Of a DNA stretch of 64,000 bases, positions 55,124 to 63,199 are shown piece by piece. Where the stretch lies: NCBI RefSeq assembly GCF_029323795.1, contig NZ_CP119758.1, positions 1 to 64,000 on the forward strand, given 5' to 3'. The stretch comes from Zobellia alginiliquefaciens (GTDB lineage: Bacteria > Bacteroidota > Bacteroidia > Flavobacteriales > Flavobacteriaceae). A program made the position numbers and the translations under genes. The notes under the pieces were generated by a model. It had not been told where the DNA came from. It searched no databases and was given only the letters and a program-made list of their open reading frames with translations. Position 1 is the first letter of the stretch. Each line of letters opens with the position of its first letter.

Positions 55124-55660
55124 TTATTTCATAAAACTCAATGCTTCAGATAGTTCACCTCCGTCTATATTAGATTTTTCAAGTGCTTGAATAAATTGAA
55201 TCATTTTGGCCGGATTCATGTTATTTCCTAAAACCCGTACAACCAAAAAGCCTTTTTCATCGTTATCTCCATAAATAACCACCTCATCAATTGCATCATC
55301 ATCACCCAAATATTTAATGGTTGCCTTACCAAAATCCGTATTCATTTTCATGAGTTCGGTAAAATCTTCATTCGCCATTATAGATTTTATAACGGTCTTT
55401 TCTTTTTGAAAATCCGCTTGATTGTCTTCCGTCTTTTTAAAAGCCAAAACATTAAGTTTCTTTAATGACCCTAGACTCTCCTTCTGTTCATGGGACAACT
55501 GCGCTTCCTTTATATTTAATAACCCTACCGGCAAATCAAGAGTTAGGAAATTTGGATTTTCAGAATTGGCAACATAATACTGTTGCAAGCTAGGTGTAGA
55601 GTTACAGGCGCTCACTACTACTAATAACAGCACAGCAGCAATTATTGTTATTCTTTTCAT
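55124..55660 (-). CDS. DUF4252 lipoprotein, copy 3
   Basis: A 178-residue lipoprotein (VVVSAC lipobox). It is the most divergent of three DUF4252-like genes in a row, with the shared pattern of IMANEDFTELMKMN followed by DDAIDEVVIYG. Function unknown. Last gene of the ECF-sigma operon. Confidence 0.78.
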   Translation of the reverse strand: MKRITIIAAVLLLVVVSACNSTPSLQQYYVANSENPNFLTLDLPVGLLNIKEAQLSHEQKESLGSLKKLNVLAFKKTEDNQADFQKEKTVIKSIMANEDFTELMKMNTDFGKATIKYLGDDDAIDEVVIYGDNDEKGFLVVRVLGNNMNPAKMIQFIQALEKSNIDGGELSEALSFMK

Positions 55661-55697
55661 ACGAATGTTCTTTATAGAATTAGACTTGATGCGTTAT

Positions 55698-56243
55698 TTA
55701 CCTACCACCTACTTCATTTAGCTCATTAGGCAGATTCATTTTTCGGGTCAGAGCACCAATTTTATTTAAATCAATATCTCCGGTCATAGAAACAAGCACA
55801 CTTTCAAATTTTCTATGCTCAATCCCGAACTCATCACTATTAATATCTGATACGAACAAGAGCAGTTCACTAACATGGTCTTCATCCCTACCTTGCTTAA
55901 TATAGAATTTTACGGTAGCATCTTTATCTCGTACTTTCATCAATTCTTCCAATGAAGAAGATTTAAGATATTTTTTTACCGTTCTCCCCATGTCTTCAGA
56001 TATTTTAGAATCTTCCGTAATGAATACTTTTATTCCGTCTAGTCCCTGAGCTACGTCTGCAAAATCTTGAGCATCTTGGTCACTCTCATCAAAAGCAGCA
56101 ATGTTGCCCGCTAGTCTGATCATACTTTTGTTTACCGTTACCGAACCTACGTTCTTCATATTATCGTATTTATCAAATATAGATTGAGAAATACCAAGAA
56201 AGGGTAACACCGCTAATACTAGAAATACACTTAATTTTTTCAT
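55698..56243 (-). CDS. DUF4252 exported protein, copy 2
   Basis: A 181-residue exported protein (signal peptide to about residue 19, no lipobox). It is clearly a paralogue of the gene at 56303: both share SIFDKYDNM/SLFDKYEDL, LKSSSLEELMKVRDKDATVKFYI and MTGDIDLNKIGALTRKMNLP. Function unknown; a role in envelope stress is inferred from the operon only. Confidence 0.85.
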   Translation of the reverse strand: MKKLSVFLVLAVLPFLGISQSIFDKYDNMKNVGSVTVNKSMIRLAGNIAAFDESDQDAQDFADVAQGLDGIKVFITEDSKISEDMGRTVKKYLKSSSLEELMKVRDKDATVKFYIKQGRDEDHVSELLLFVSDINSDEFGIEHRKFESVLVSMTGDIDLNKIGALTRKMNLPNELNEVGGR

Positions 56244-56302
56244 GACTGTTCGTTTTAAGATTAATGATTCTTTTTTGATTATTGATTGATGATAATTAAT
56301 TA

Positions 56303-56845
56303 CTATCTATTCTTACCCGCTTCGTTCAATTCTTCGGGCAAATTCATTTTTTTGGTCAACGACCCAATTTTATTCAAGTCTATATCACCGGTTAAGGATA
56401 ACAGCACGGTTTCCACCTTTCTACCGTTTACATTTACATCATTGGTAATGCCTGTTACGAACATTAAAAGTTCACTAACATGATCATCATCTTTCCCCGC
56501 ACGGATATAGAACTTTACATTGGCATCTTTATCCTTTACCCGCATAAGCTCTTCTAACTTGGCCGATTTAAGATACTTGTCTACCGATAATTTCATATCG
56601 CCAGCAATAGCCTTGTCCTCTGTAATGAAAACCTTTAGATTATTTAAACTCTTGGCTATATCCATAAAATCCTTGGCCTCCGGATCATCTACCTCAACAT
56701 CTATTTTGCTTAACAAATTGAACATGCTGCGGTTTACTACTACCGCACTCACCTTATCCAAGTCTTCATATTTATCGAATAGAGACTGCGAAAAGCCCAT
56801 AACCGGCAACACTGCAACCATTAGGATTAATACTATCTGTTTCAT
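56303..56845 (-). CDS. DUF4252 exported protein, copy 1
   Basis: About 180 residues with a signal peptide (MKQIVLILMVAVLPVMGFSQ). Closely related to the next copy downstream. The open frame reaches 56905 and would overlap the anti-sigma gene; the start at 56845 gives a proper signal peptide and is preferred. Confidence 0.85.
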   Translation of the reverse strand: MKQIVLILMVAVLPVMGFSQSLFDKYEDLDKVSAVVVNRSMFNLLSKIDVEVDDPEAKDFMDIAKSLNNLKVFITEDKAIAGDMKLSVDKYLKSAKLEELMRVKDKDANVKFYIRAGKDDDHVSELLMFVTGITNDVNVNGRKVETVLLSLTGDIDLNKIGSLTKKMNLPEELNEAGKNR

Positions 56846-56861
56846 TTTTCGGGTTTTTGTT

Positions 56862-57311
56862 TTATTTTTCATTGTAAATCTTTTGTTTTGCTTCTTCAAA
56901 CTCATTTAAATACGCCATCTTCTCCGTACCTCTTTCCATATTCTGAGCTAACATATCCAATGCTTTTATTGTTTCATTGTATGCATATAAAGCCTGTTGT
57001 TGCTCTAATTCTTTTTCATCGTAATACGTCTTGCCAAAATACAGGCCAAACATCATTACTACTGCCGCTGCAACCGACATCCACTTATAGGAAACTTTAA
57101 AACTCTCTTTAACCTCAGGCTCTAAAACAACCTCTTGATCAAACTTTTCTTTTTTAGCACTACCCATAAATCTGAACATGGGCGCATATTGTTGTAAGTT
57201 TTCAGGAATATCATCTTTAGAAAAATAGTCCTTTAGCTGATTTTCTTCAGCAACCGTTGTATCTGCTTCAAAGTATTTTTCAAGCAATTTTTCTATTTTA
57301 TCCAATTCCAT
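56862..57311 (-). CDS. Putative anti-sigma factor
   Basis: A 149-residue single-pass membrane protein: an N-terminal cytoplasmic part of about 75 residues (ELDKIEKLLEKYFEADTT, FSKDDIPENLQQYAPMFRFM), one membrane helix (about 77-93) and a short periplasmic helix. Its start overlaps the sigma-factor gene by 14 bp, the usual order for sigma/anti-sigma pairs. No zinc HxxxCxxC motif, so it is not of the ZAS type. Role inferred from context. Confidence 0.72.
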   Translation of the reverse strand: MELDKIEKLLEKYFEADTTVAEENQLKDYFSKDDIPENLQQYAPMFRFMGSAKKEKFDQEVVLEPEVKESFKVSYKWMSVAAAVVMMFGLYFGKTYYDEKELEQQQALYAYNETIKALDMLAQNMERGTEKMAYLNEFEEAKQKIYNEK

Positions 57312-57807
57312 AGCTGTGTTTTTTTATTAATTTATCTCTCACCGTTTTTCTAGCCCGAGATAAGGCTACCCTAACTGCCGTAGGCTTCATTTCTAACATA
57401 TCGGCAATTTCATCATAGTCATATTCTTCAACGTCCCGTAACTGTAAAACCATTTTTTGCTGTTCGGGCAAATCTTCCATTATTCTTTGTACCCACGTAA
57501 CACTATCGTTTGCTTCAATTTTTTTCTGAAGCGAACTCCCTTTCTCCTCATAATTAGTATGAACAAGTTTTAAATTTCCTGCCTGTTTGGATTTCAACCG
57601 GTCTAAACAGAAATTTTTGGTCATGGTCATTGCAAACGCCTCTACGTTCTTATACTCGCCCATATTTTTTTTCTTGTTCCAAAGCTTCAATAAGACCTCC
57701 TGCGTGGCATCCTCGGCTTCTTCTCTAGATGTTAGCAACCGTTTGGCTAAACGGAATAACTTATCTTGAAAAGGACCAACAATTTTTAAAAAATCTGCCT
57801 GTTGCAT
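57298..57807 (-). CDS. ECF-type RNA polymerase sigma factor
   Basis: A 169-residue ECF sigma factor. Region 2: RLLTSREEAEDATQEVLLKLW; region 4: LPEQQKMVLQLRDVEEYDYDEIADML followed by ALSRARKTVR (parts shown). Likely controls the operon of itself, the anti-sigma-like protein and three DUF4252 proteins. A palindrome GCCTTTATAAGGC (57832-57844) lies upstream. Confidence 0.94.
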   Translation of the reverse strand: MQQADFLKIVGPFQDKLFRLAKRLLTSREEAEDATQEVLLKLWNKKKNMGEYKNVEAFAMTMTKNFCLDRLKSKQAGNLKLVHTNYEEKGSSLQKKIEANDSVTWVQRIMEDLPEQQKMVLQLRDVEEYDYDEIADMLEMKPTAVRVALSRARKTVRDKLIKKHSYGIG

Positions 57808-57996
57808 TATCTGGTTAGGTTACTTTTGAATGCCTTTATAAGGCGCTACATAAGGAAGACGAGACACTCTTAATTATGTTACAATATTTTTTTTTAATTT
57901 TATACTTGTAAGTTATTACTACAACTTTTAACTAACTCCCTACGTATATTAATTTATAAGTTTAATTAAACTCCCCCGTTATATTATCACCTCTCT

Positions 57997-58025
57997 TTGG
58001 AACGATAATTGATTTGGTAGTTTTG
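57997..58025 (+). promoter_or_regulatory. Promoter of the first S41 protease gene
   Basis: TTG (57997-57999), 18 bp, TAGTTTTG (58018-58025). The leader is about 12-17 nt. Confidence 0.78.
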
Positions 58026-58042
58026 TACTACAACTAAAAACT

Positions 58043-59551
58043 ATGAAAAAGTATCTCTTATTGTTTTTACTCTCTGCGTTTATATTCACCAGTTGTTCCA
58101 ACGATGATAATATTTTTCCTGATGACCGGGAGGAAATTGTTGAAGAGGAATCAAAAACAGCAAACGATTACCCTGTACAAAATTTTATGTATCAGGTGAT
58201 GAACAACTTTTATTTTTGGCAAGGGGACGTACCTGCTTTGGATGATAGTAAATTTGAAAGTCTTGACGACCCTGATTATATTTCTTTTTTAGCTTCCGAG
58301 TCCGAACCTGCAACCTTTTTTAATGATTTGTTGTTTTTAGAAGATAGGTTTACTTTTTTGACAGAGGACTATCAAGACCTTGTGAGCTCTCTACAAGGTA
58401 TCTCCAAGAGCAATGGAATGGAGTATGGTCTTTCATATTTTGGTGATAACAATGATGTTTTTGGTTATGTTGAATACGTCGTAAATGATTCCGACGCCGA
58501 AAAACAAGGAATTGAACGAGGTGATATTTTTACTACCGTAGATGGAGTGCAACTCTTTTACAATTCGGCCACAGACAACAATTTTGATTTATTTTCCAGC
58601 GACAGCTACACTTTAGGTATGGCGGATATTGTTGACCGGACCATTACTCCAAATGACAGAAATGTAACTTTGACCAAAGAAGAGGGCCTAGCAGAAAACC
58701 CAATACTTCTCTCTAAGGTAATCGAACATAATGGATTTAAAGTGGGGTACATTATGTACAACTCTTTTGTGGCCACTTATGATGACGAACTGAATACTAT
58801 TTTTGGAGATTTAAAAGCACAAAATATAGATGAACTCATTCTTGATTTTAGATATAATGGTGGGGGTCGCGTTACATCCGCCATACAAATAGCCAGTTCA
58901 GTGTATGGTACCGAGACCGACAAGCTTTTTTTAAAAGCACGTTATAATGATAAAATAATGGAGACCTTTGACCCCGGCGATGGAGAAGATAATTTTGTCG
59001 ATACCACTTTTGATTCCAAAACACCATTAAACAGCCTCAATTTAAAAAGAGTTTTCGTAATTGCAACTGGTGCAACCGCCTCAGCAAGTGAACTAGTGAT
59101 GAATGGACTAGAACCATATATTGATGTTGTACATATAGGTTCTGCTACCGTCGGAAAAAATGAGTTCTCAAATACTTTTGTTGATGACCGTGAGAATAAT
59201 TATTTCTATGATCCTAATCGTGAAAATCAAATTAATACTGAAAATAAATGGGGTTTACAACCTTTGTTAGGTCGTAATGAAAATGCTGACGGTTTTTCAG
59301 ACTACACCAATGGTTTGACGCCTGATTACCCATTAGATGAAGATGTCGCTACTTTAGGTACATTAGGAGACCCTAACGAACCACTTTTAGCCAAGACCCT
59401 GTCTGTGATTTCCGGAGAAACATCAAAAAGAAATTTTGAGCCTATTTTAAGTGTTGACTACATCTCAAATTCAAAAGATTTCAAGCCTGGTGCGAACAAG
59501 ATGCTTATGGACGGACTTACAAAACCGTTAAAACTAAAATCCTCAAAATAA
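58043..59551 (+). CDS. S41-family C-terminal-processing-like protease, surface lipoprotein, copy 1
   Basis: A 502-residue lipoprotein with the acidic mature start CSNDD, a surface-export-like signal. A PDZ-like region (about 140-200, GYVEYVVNDSDAEKQGIERGDIF) precedes the S41 core with LDFRYNGGG, Ser347 in TASASE and Lys372 in VGKNEF. The Ser-Lys spacing of 25 equals that of the Prc/CtpA dyad. Probably degrades proteins or peptides outside the cell or in the periplasm. Followed by a close paralogue. Confidence 0.93.
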   Translation: MKKYLLLFLLSAFIFTSCSNDDNIFPDDREEIVEEESKTANDYPVQNFMYQVMNNFYFWQGDVPALDDSKFESLDDPDYISFLASESEPATFFNDLLFLEDRFTFLTEDYQDLVSSLQGISKSNGMEYGLSYFGDNNDVFGYVEYVVNDSDAEKQGIERGDIFTTVDGVQLFYNSATDNNFDLFSSDSYTLGMADIVDRTITPNDRNVTLTKEEGLAENPILLSKVIEHNGFKVGYIMYNSFVATYDDELNTIFGDLKAQNIDELILDFRYNGGGRVTSAIQIASSVYGTETDKLFLKARYNDKIMETFDPGDGEDNFVDTTFDSKTPLNSLNLKRVFVIATGATASASELVMNGLEPYIDVVHIGSATVGKNEFSNTFVDDRENNYFYDPNRENQINTENKWGLQPLLGRNENADGFSDYTNGLTPDYPLDEDVATLGTLGDPNEPLLAKTLSVISGETSKRNFEPILSVDYISNSKDFKPGANKMLMDGLTKPLKLKSSK

Positions 59552-59623
59552 GATCACTATTTTTACGTTGTGATATTCAAATAGGGCTTACCCTAAATCC
59601 CACTATAACTTATATCAACAGCT

Positions 59624-61111
59624 ATGAAAAAAAGCCTAACAGCAGGATTGTTTCTTTCACTTTTTTTAATTTTTTCGTGTTCCAAAAGTGATGATTTCTC
59701 CATTCCTGACACGGTAGACCCTGATCCAGATGCAGGTGTTGATGTACAAGATTTTATGTGGAAAGCCATGAATTTCTGGTATTTCTGGCAGGCAGATGTT
59801 GAAAACCTTTCTGATGCAAAATTCCCTAATACAGAAGAAGGCTCCGTAGCCTACACTCAATTTCTTGCCTCCGAATCAGACCCTGGGAAGTTTTTTGACG
59901 AAAAACTACTGTTCTCAGAAGACCGATTCAGTTTTTTTTCGGATGACTATGTTGAACTCACGCAATCTTTAGCCGGTATTTCTAAAAGTAACGGACTTAT
60001 GTTTGGGCTAGCACGGCAAGCACAAAACAATAGTGAACTTTACGGATATGTGCAGTACATAGTTCCAAACTCAAACGCGACCACTAAAAATATAAAAAGA
60101 GGGGATCTTTTTACAGGTGTAAACGGAACCACGCTTACCGATCAAAATTACATATCCTTGCTCTTTGGAGAAAGTGATACCTATACGCTAAATATGGCAA
60201 GCATTGCTGACGGAAATGTGGAACCTAACGGCATAGATATACAATTAACCAAAGAAGTAGGGCTTAGAGAAGACCCCATTTTTCTTAATGAGGTTATAGA
60301 AATACAAAACGACAAAATTGGTTACCTTGTATATACTGGGTTTACCAATGAATATGACGAGGAACTCAACAATGTATTTACTAGATTTAAGGCAAGTGGA
60401 ATAAACGAATTGGTGCTAGACCTTAGGTACAATCCCGGTGGCTCAGTTAATACAGCGGTTCTCTTGTCCAGTATGATATACGGAACCAATACCAAAGATG
60501 TTTTCCTAAAGGCTCTTTATAACGATAAATATCAAAAAATATTAGATGATAACGATACTGAACTAAGACAGTTTTTTGCCGAAAAGACAGGAAAGGGAAC
60601 AGCTATCAACTCATTGAATTTAAAGAAAGTGTATATTTTAACTACTTCAGGAACGGCTTCTGCCAGTGAATTGGTGATAAACGGATTAAAACCGTATATG
60701 GATGTTATTCAAATAGGCGAAACCACACGTGGGAAAAATGAATTTTCTGTAACTATGGTAGACGATAGAGGTAATAACTATATCTACAATGCAGAAAGAG
60801 TAAGTAAAATAAACAAAAATAATAAGTGGGCCATTCAGCCCCTATTGGGAAGAAATGAAAATGCAGAAGGGTTTTCTGATTTCACCGACGGCATTGCTCC
60901 AAATGAACCGTTACAAGAAGACCTTGCCAATTTAGGCGTATTAGGCGATCTTAATGAGCCATATCTTGCAAAGGCAATAGAGCTTATAACCGGTTCTTCC
61001 GCAAAGGGTGTACAAAAAACGGAACTACCTATAGAGACCATGACAAGCTCAAAAATGTTTACGCCCTTAAAAGATAATATGTACGTTACCGATCCTCCTA
61101 TAATTTGGTAA
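59624..61111 (+). CDS. S41-family protease, surface lipoprotein, copy 2
   Basis: A 495-residue paralogue of the preceding gene with lipobox LIFSC and CSKSDD. Dyad Ser346 (TASASE) and Lys371 (RGKNEF), again 25 apart, and LDLRYNPGG. The last part ends in EPYLAKAIELI as in copy 1. Lies 72 bp after copy 1 and is probably on the same transcript. Confidence 0.93.
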   Translation: MKKSLTAGLFLSLFLIFSCSKSDDFSIPDTVDPDPDAGVDVQDFMWKAMNFWYFWQADVENLSDAKFPNTEEGSVAYTQFLASESDPGKFFDEKLLFSEDRFSFFSDDYVELTQSLAGISKSNGLMFGLARQAQNNSELYGYVQYIVPNSNATTKNIKRGDLFTGVNGTTLTDQNYISLLFGESDTYTLNMASIADGNVEPNGIDIQLTKEVGLREDPIFLNEVIEIQNDKIGYLVYTGFTNEYDEELNNVFTRFKASGINELVLDLRYNPGGSVNTAVLLSSMIYGTNTKDVFLKALYNDKYQKILDDNDTELRQFFAEKTGKGTAINSLNLKKVYILTTSGTASASELVINGLKPYMDVIQIGETTRGKNEFSVTMVDDRGNNYIYNAERVSKINKNNKWAIQPLLGRNENAEGFSDFTDGIAPNEPLQEDLANLGVLGDLNEPYLAKAIELITGSSAKGVQKTELPIETMTSSKMFTPLKDNMYVTDPPIIW

Positions 61112-61127
61112 CCCAACTACTGACAAC

Positions 61128-61162
61128 AAAAAAGCTGCCTGAATTGAACCGGCAGCTTTTTG
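61128..61162 (+). terminator. Terminator after the S41 pair
   Basis: AAAAAAGCTGCC / GGCAGCTTTTT around an 11-nt loop; it can also act for the convergent corrinoid genes. Confidence 0.88.
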
Positions 61163-61182
61163 TTTATCGATCCAAAAACCTT

Positions 61183-62109
61183 CTAGTACTCGTAAAATTT
61201 TTGATATTTACGTCGTAATCTTGAAGGAATAGCTACCGCTTCGGGATGAAACAATCCGGCTAACAACTCTATCCCATCTACCAATGTAGCCGCAGATGAT
61301 TGCGTAAACAAATCAAAATCTGCTATAAATACTTTTTGCTCCCTTACAGCCTTTATTGATGTCCAGCCTTCTTTAGTAAGCAGTAAATAGATTTCTTTTA
61401 ATGTCCTTTGTTGGTTAAATCCACAAGGAGCAATTACAATAACCTCTGGATTATACTGTCTTATTTTATCCCAAGAAACAACACCACTATTTCCTGATGG
61501 GTTTGAGAGCATATCCACACCACCTGCATATCCTATTTGATGAGGAATCCAATGGCCACAATTATAAATAGGCTCTATCCACTCCAACAACAGCACTCTC
61601 TTTGTAAGAACTCTAGCTGCTCTTAGTTGGTCCACTACATAATCTATTCGCTCATTCAACTTAGACAAATACGTATAAGCCACCTCTTCTTTGTTTAATG
61701 CTTTAGCAATGGTTATAGCGTTTTCAAAGACATCGTTAAAACCAGAAGGACTGATCGATATAAGTTCCGGTTGTTTTTCAAGATTTGCGACTGCCGCTGC
61801 AGTACATTCTGTATCGATCTGGCAAACATCGCACATGTCTTGAGTAAAGATAACATCAGGTGCAATCTGTGCCAAAGCCTCTTCATCTACATAATAAAGT
61901 TTTTCACCCTCCTTTTTACTTTCTGAGAAAAATACATCTATCTCTTTGCTTGTATAGTTCTTACCCTCTAAAATGCAGCGTACCACCGGTCTTTTTTCTT
62001 CTAATGCCTGCGGCGGACACTCAAACGTAATACCATACAAATGGTCTTCCAGACCCATATCATAGAGCATTTGCGTTACCGCTGGCATAAAGGAGCAAAC
62101 TTTAAGCAT
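61183..62109 (-). CDS. BtuF-like substrate-binding protein without signal peptide
   Basis: A 308-residue protein of the periplasmic-binding BtuF/cobalamin class (COG0614 style): it begins KVCSFMPAVTQML and has AQIAPDVIFTQDMCDVCQIDTE and NPEVIVIAPCGF. It lacks any signal peptide or lipobox, so a cytoplasmic location is predicted, and it is Cys-rich (CDVCQIDTEC). It could be a cytosolic corrinoid-binding protein rather than an ABC transporter subunit; no permease is in the window. It lies 5 bp past the propeller gene. Confidence 0.8.
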   Translation of the reverse strand: MLKVCSFMPAVTQMLYDMGLEDHLYGITFECPPQALEEKRPVVRCILEGKNYTSKEIDVFFSESKKEGEKLYYVDEEALAQIAPDVIFTQDMCDVCQIDTECTAAAVANLEKQPELISISPSGFNDVFENAITIAKALNKEEVAYTYLSKLNERIDYVVDQLRAARVLTKRVLLLEWIEPIYNCGHWIPHQIGYAGGVDMLSNPSGNSGVVSWDKIRQYNPEVIVIAPCGFNQQRTLKEIYLLLTKEGWTSIKAVREQKVFIADFDLFTQSSAATLVDGIELLAGLFHPEAVAIPSRLRRKYQKFYEY

Positions 62110-62114
62110 CAGAT

Positions 62115-63188
62115 TTAATTAAAATATATACCTCCTGGAATAATTCCTACAGGAATAGTATTAGTTAATTCTTTTGATGTTAAATCATAAATGTACAGAT
62201 CCCCTTTACTGGCATAATCTTTTGCATCGGTGCCATATAATTTTCCGTCATTAACAGTCATACTATAAAAAGAGACATCACTAATGTAAGCTTCGGTTGG
62301 TAAAGCATCTGAATCGGAACTAAAAGAATAAACTGCATTAGACATACCAAAATAAAATATATCATCTTCAACGCTCAAATCACCGGGGTGTTGAGTAGTT
62401 TCAAAATCAAAAGTTTGTGCTATGCTATTATCAGATGTACTAATTTTTGTGAGTGTCCCATTAGTTTCTGTTCCTGTGTATTCCGGTGCTCCACTACTTA
62501 ATACCCATAAATTACCAACAGTATCCCATTGCATTGAATTTGGAAAATCTCCAACAACAAGTGTAGATAACACGGTGTCCGTAGAAGTATCTATTACTGA
62601 AACTTTGTTATTTTGACCGAATGCCCCTTGATGTGCAACATATACAAAATCCGTATTAGAGGTTATCGCTTCCGGTCCTAACTCGGTAGGAATGGGTTTT
62701 GAAACAGTATTCGTAGTTAAATCGATAATGGCGACAAAATCATCAGTTTCATCTGCCGTTTCCCCCCAGTTAGTAACATAACCCTTTCCATTGGCAATAG
62801 TCATATACCTAGGGTTTAAGAGTCCTTCATCAATTACCGCTTCACTTTTAAAGGTATTTCGGTTTACAACATGAATCTTATGTGAATTATTGACAACTAT
62901 GTACGCTAGTTCATCATCAAACGCTATGGACTGTACTATGTTTCCAAGGTCTTCATTATTCTCTAGATTAAAAATTTCATCTTCTACAAGTAAGGAATCG
63001 TTGGATATATAAGTTACCGTTCCCGTACCATTATTGAACGGACCTTCATTTGTAATCAATATTCCGTCTTCGTAAGCTCCCTTAGCATCTTGTTCTTCTT
63101 CCATCGTAACCCCACCGTCATCATTGGAACAACTAACAGTAAATAAGGCTGACAAAGCAGCTAAAATTGATATTTGTTTAATTTTCAT
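62115..63188 (-). CDS. YncE-type beta-propeller lipoprotein, BtuG-like
   Basis: A 357-residue lipoprotein (lipobox TVSC, then CSNDD, surface-export-like). Repeats of NSHKIHVVNRNTF, DDFVAIIDLTTNTV, NKVSVIDTSTDTV and GDLYIYDLTSKEL are beta-propeller blades of the YncE type. Lying between a BtuB-like receptor and a BtuF-like protein, it matches the surface corrinoid-binding BtuG of Bacteroides, which is a seven-bladed propeller. The assignment rests on context. Confidence 0.85.
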   Translation of the reverse strand: MKIKQISILAALSALFTVSCSNDDGGVTMEEEQDAKGAYEDGILITNEGPFNNGTGTVTYISNDSLLVEDEIFNLENNEDLGNIVQSIAFDDELAYIVVNNSHKIHVVNRNTFKSEAVIDEGLLNPRYMTIANGKGYVTNWGETADETDDFVAIIDLTTNTVSKPIPTELGPEAITSNTDFVYVAHQGAFGQNNKVSVIDTSTDTVLSTLVVGDFPNSMQWDTVGNLWVLSSGAPEYTGTETNGTLTKISTSDNSIAQTFDFETTQHPGDLSVEDDIFYFGMSNAVYSFSSDSDALPTEAYISDVSFYSMTVNDGKLYGTDAKDYASKGDLYIYDLTSKELTNTIPVGIIPGGIYFN

Positions 63189-63199
63189 TACCCTCTTTT

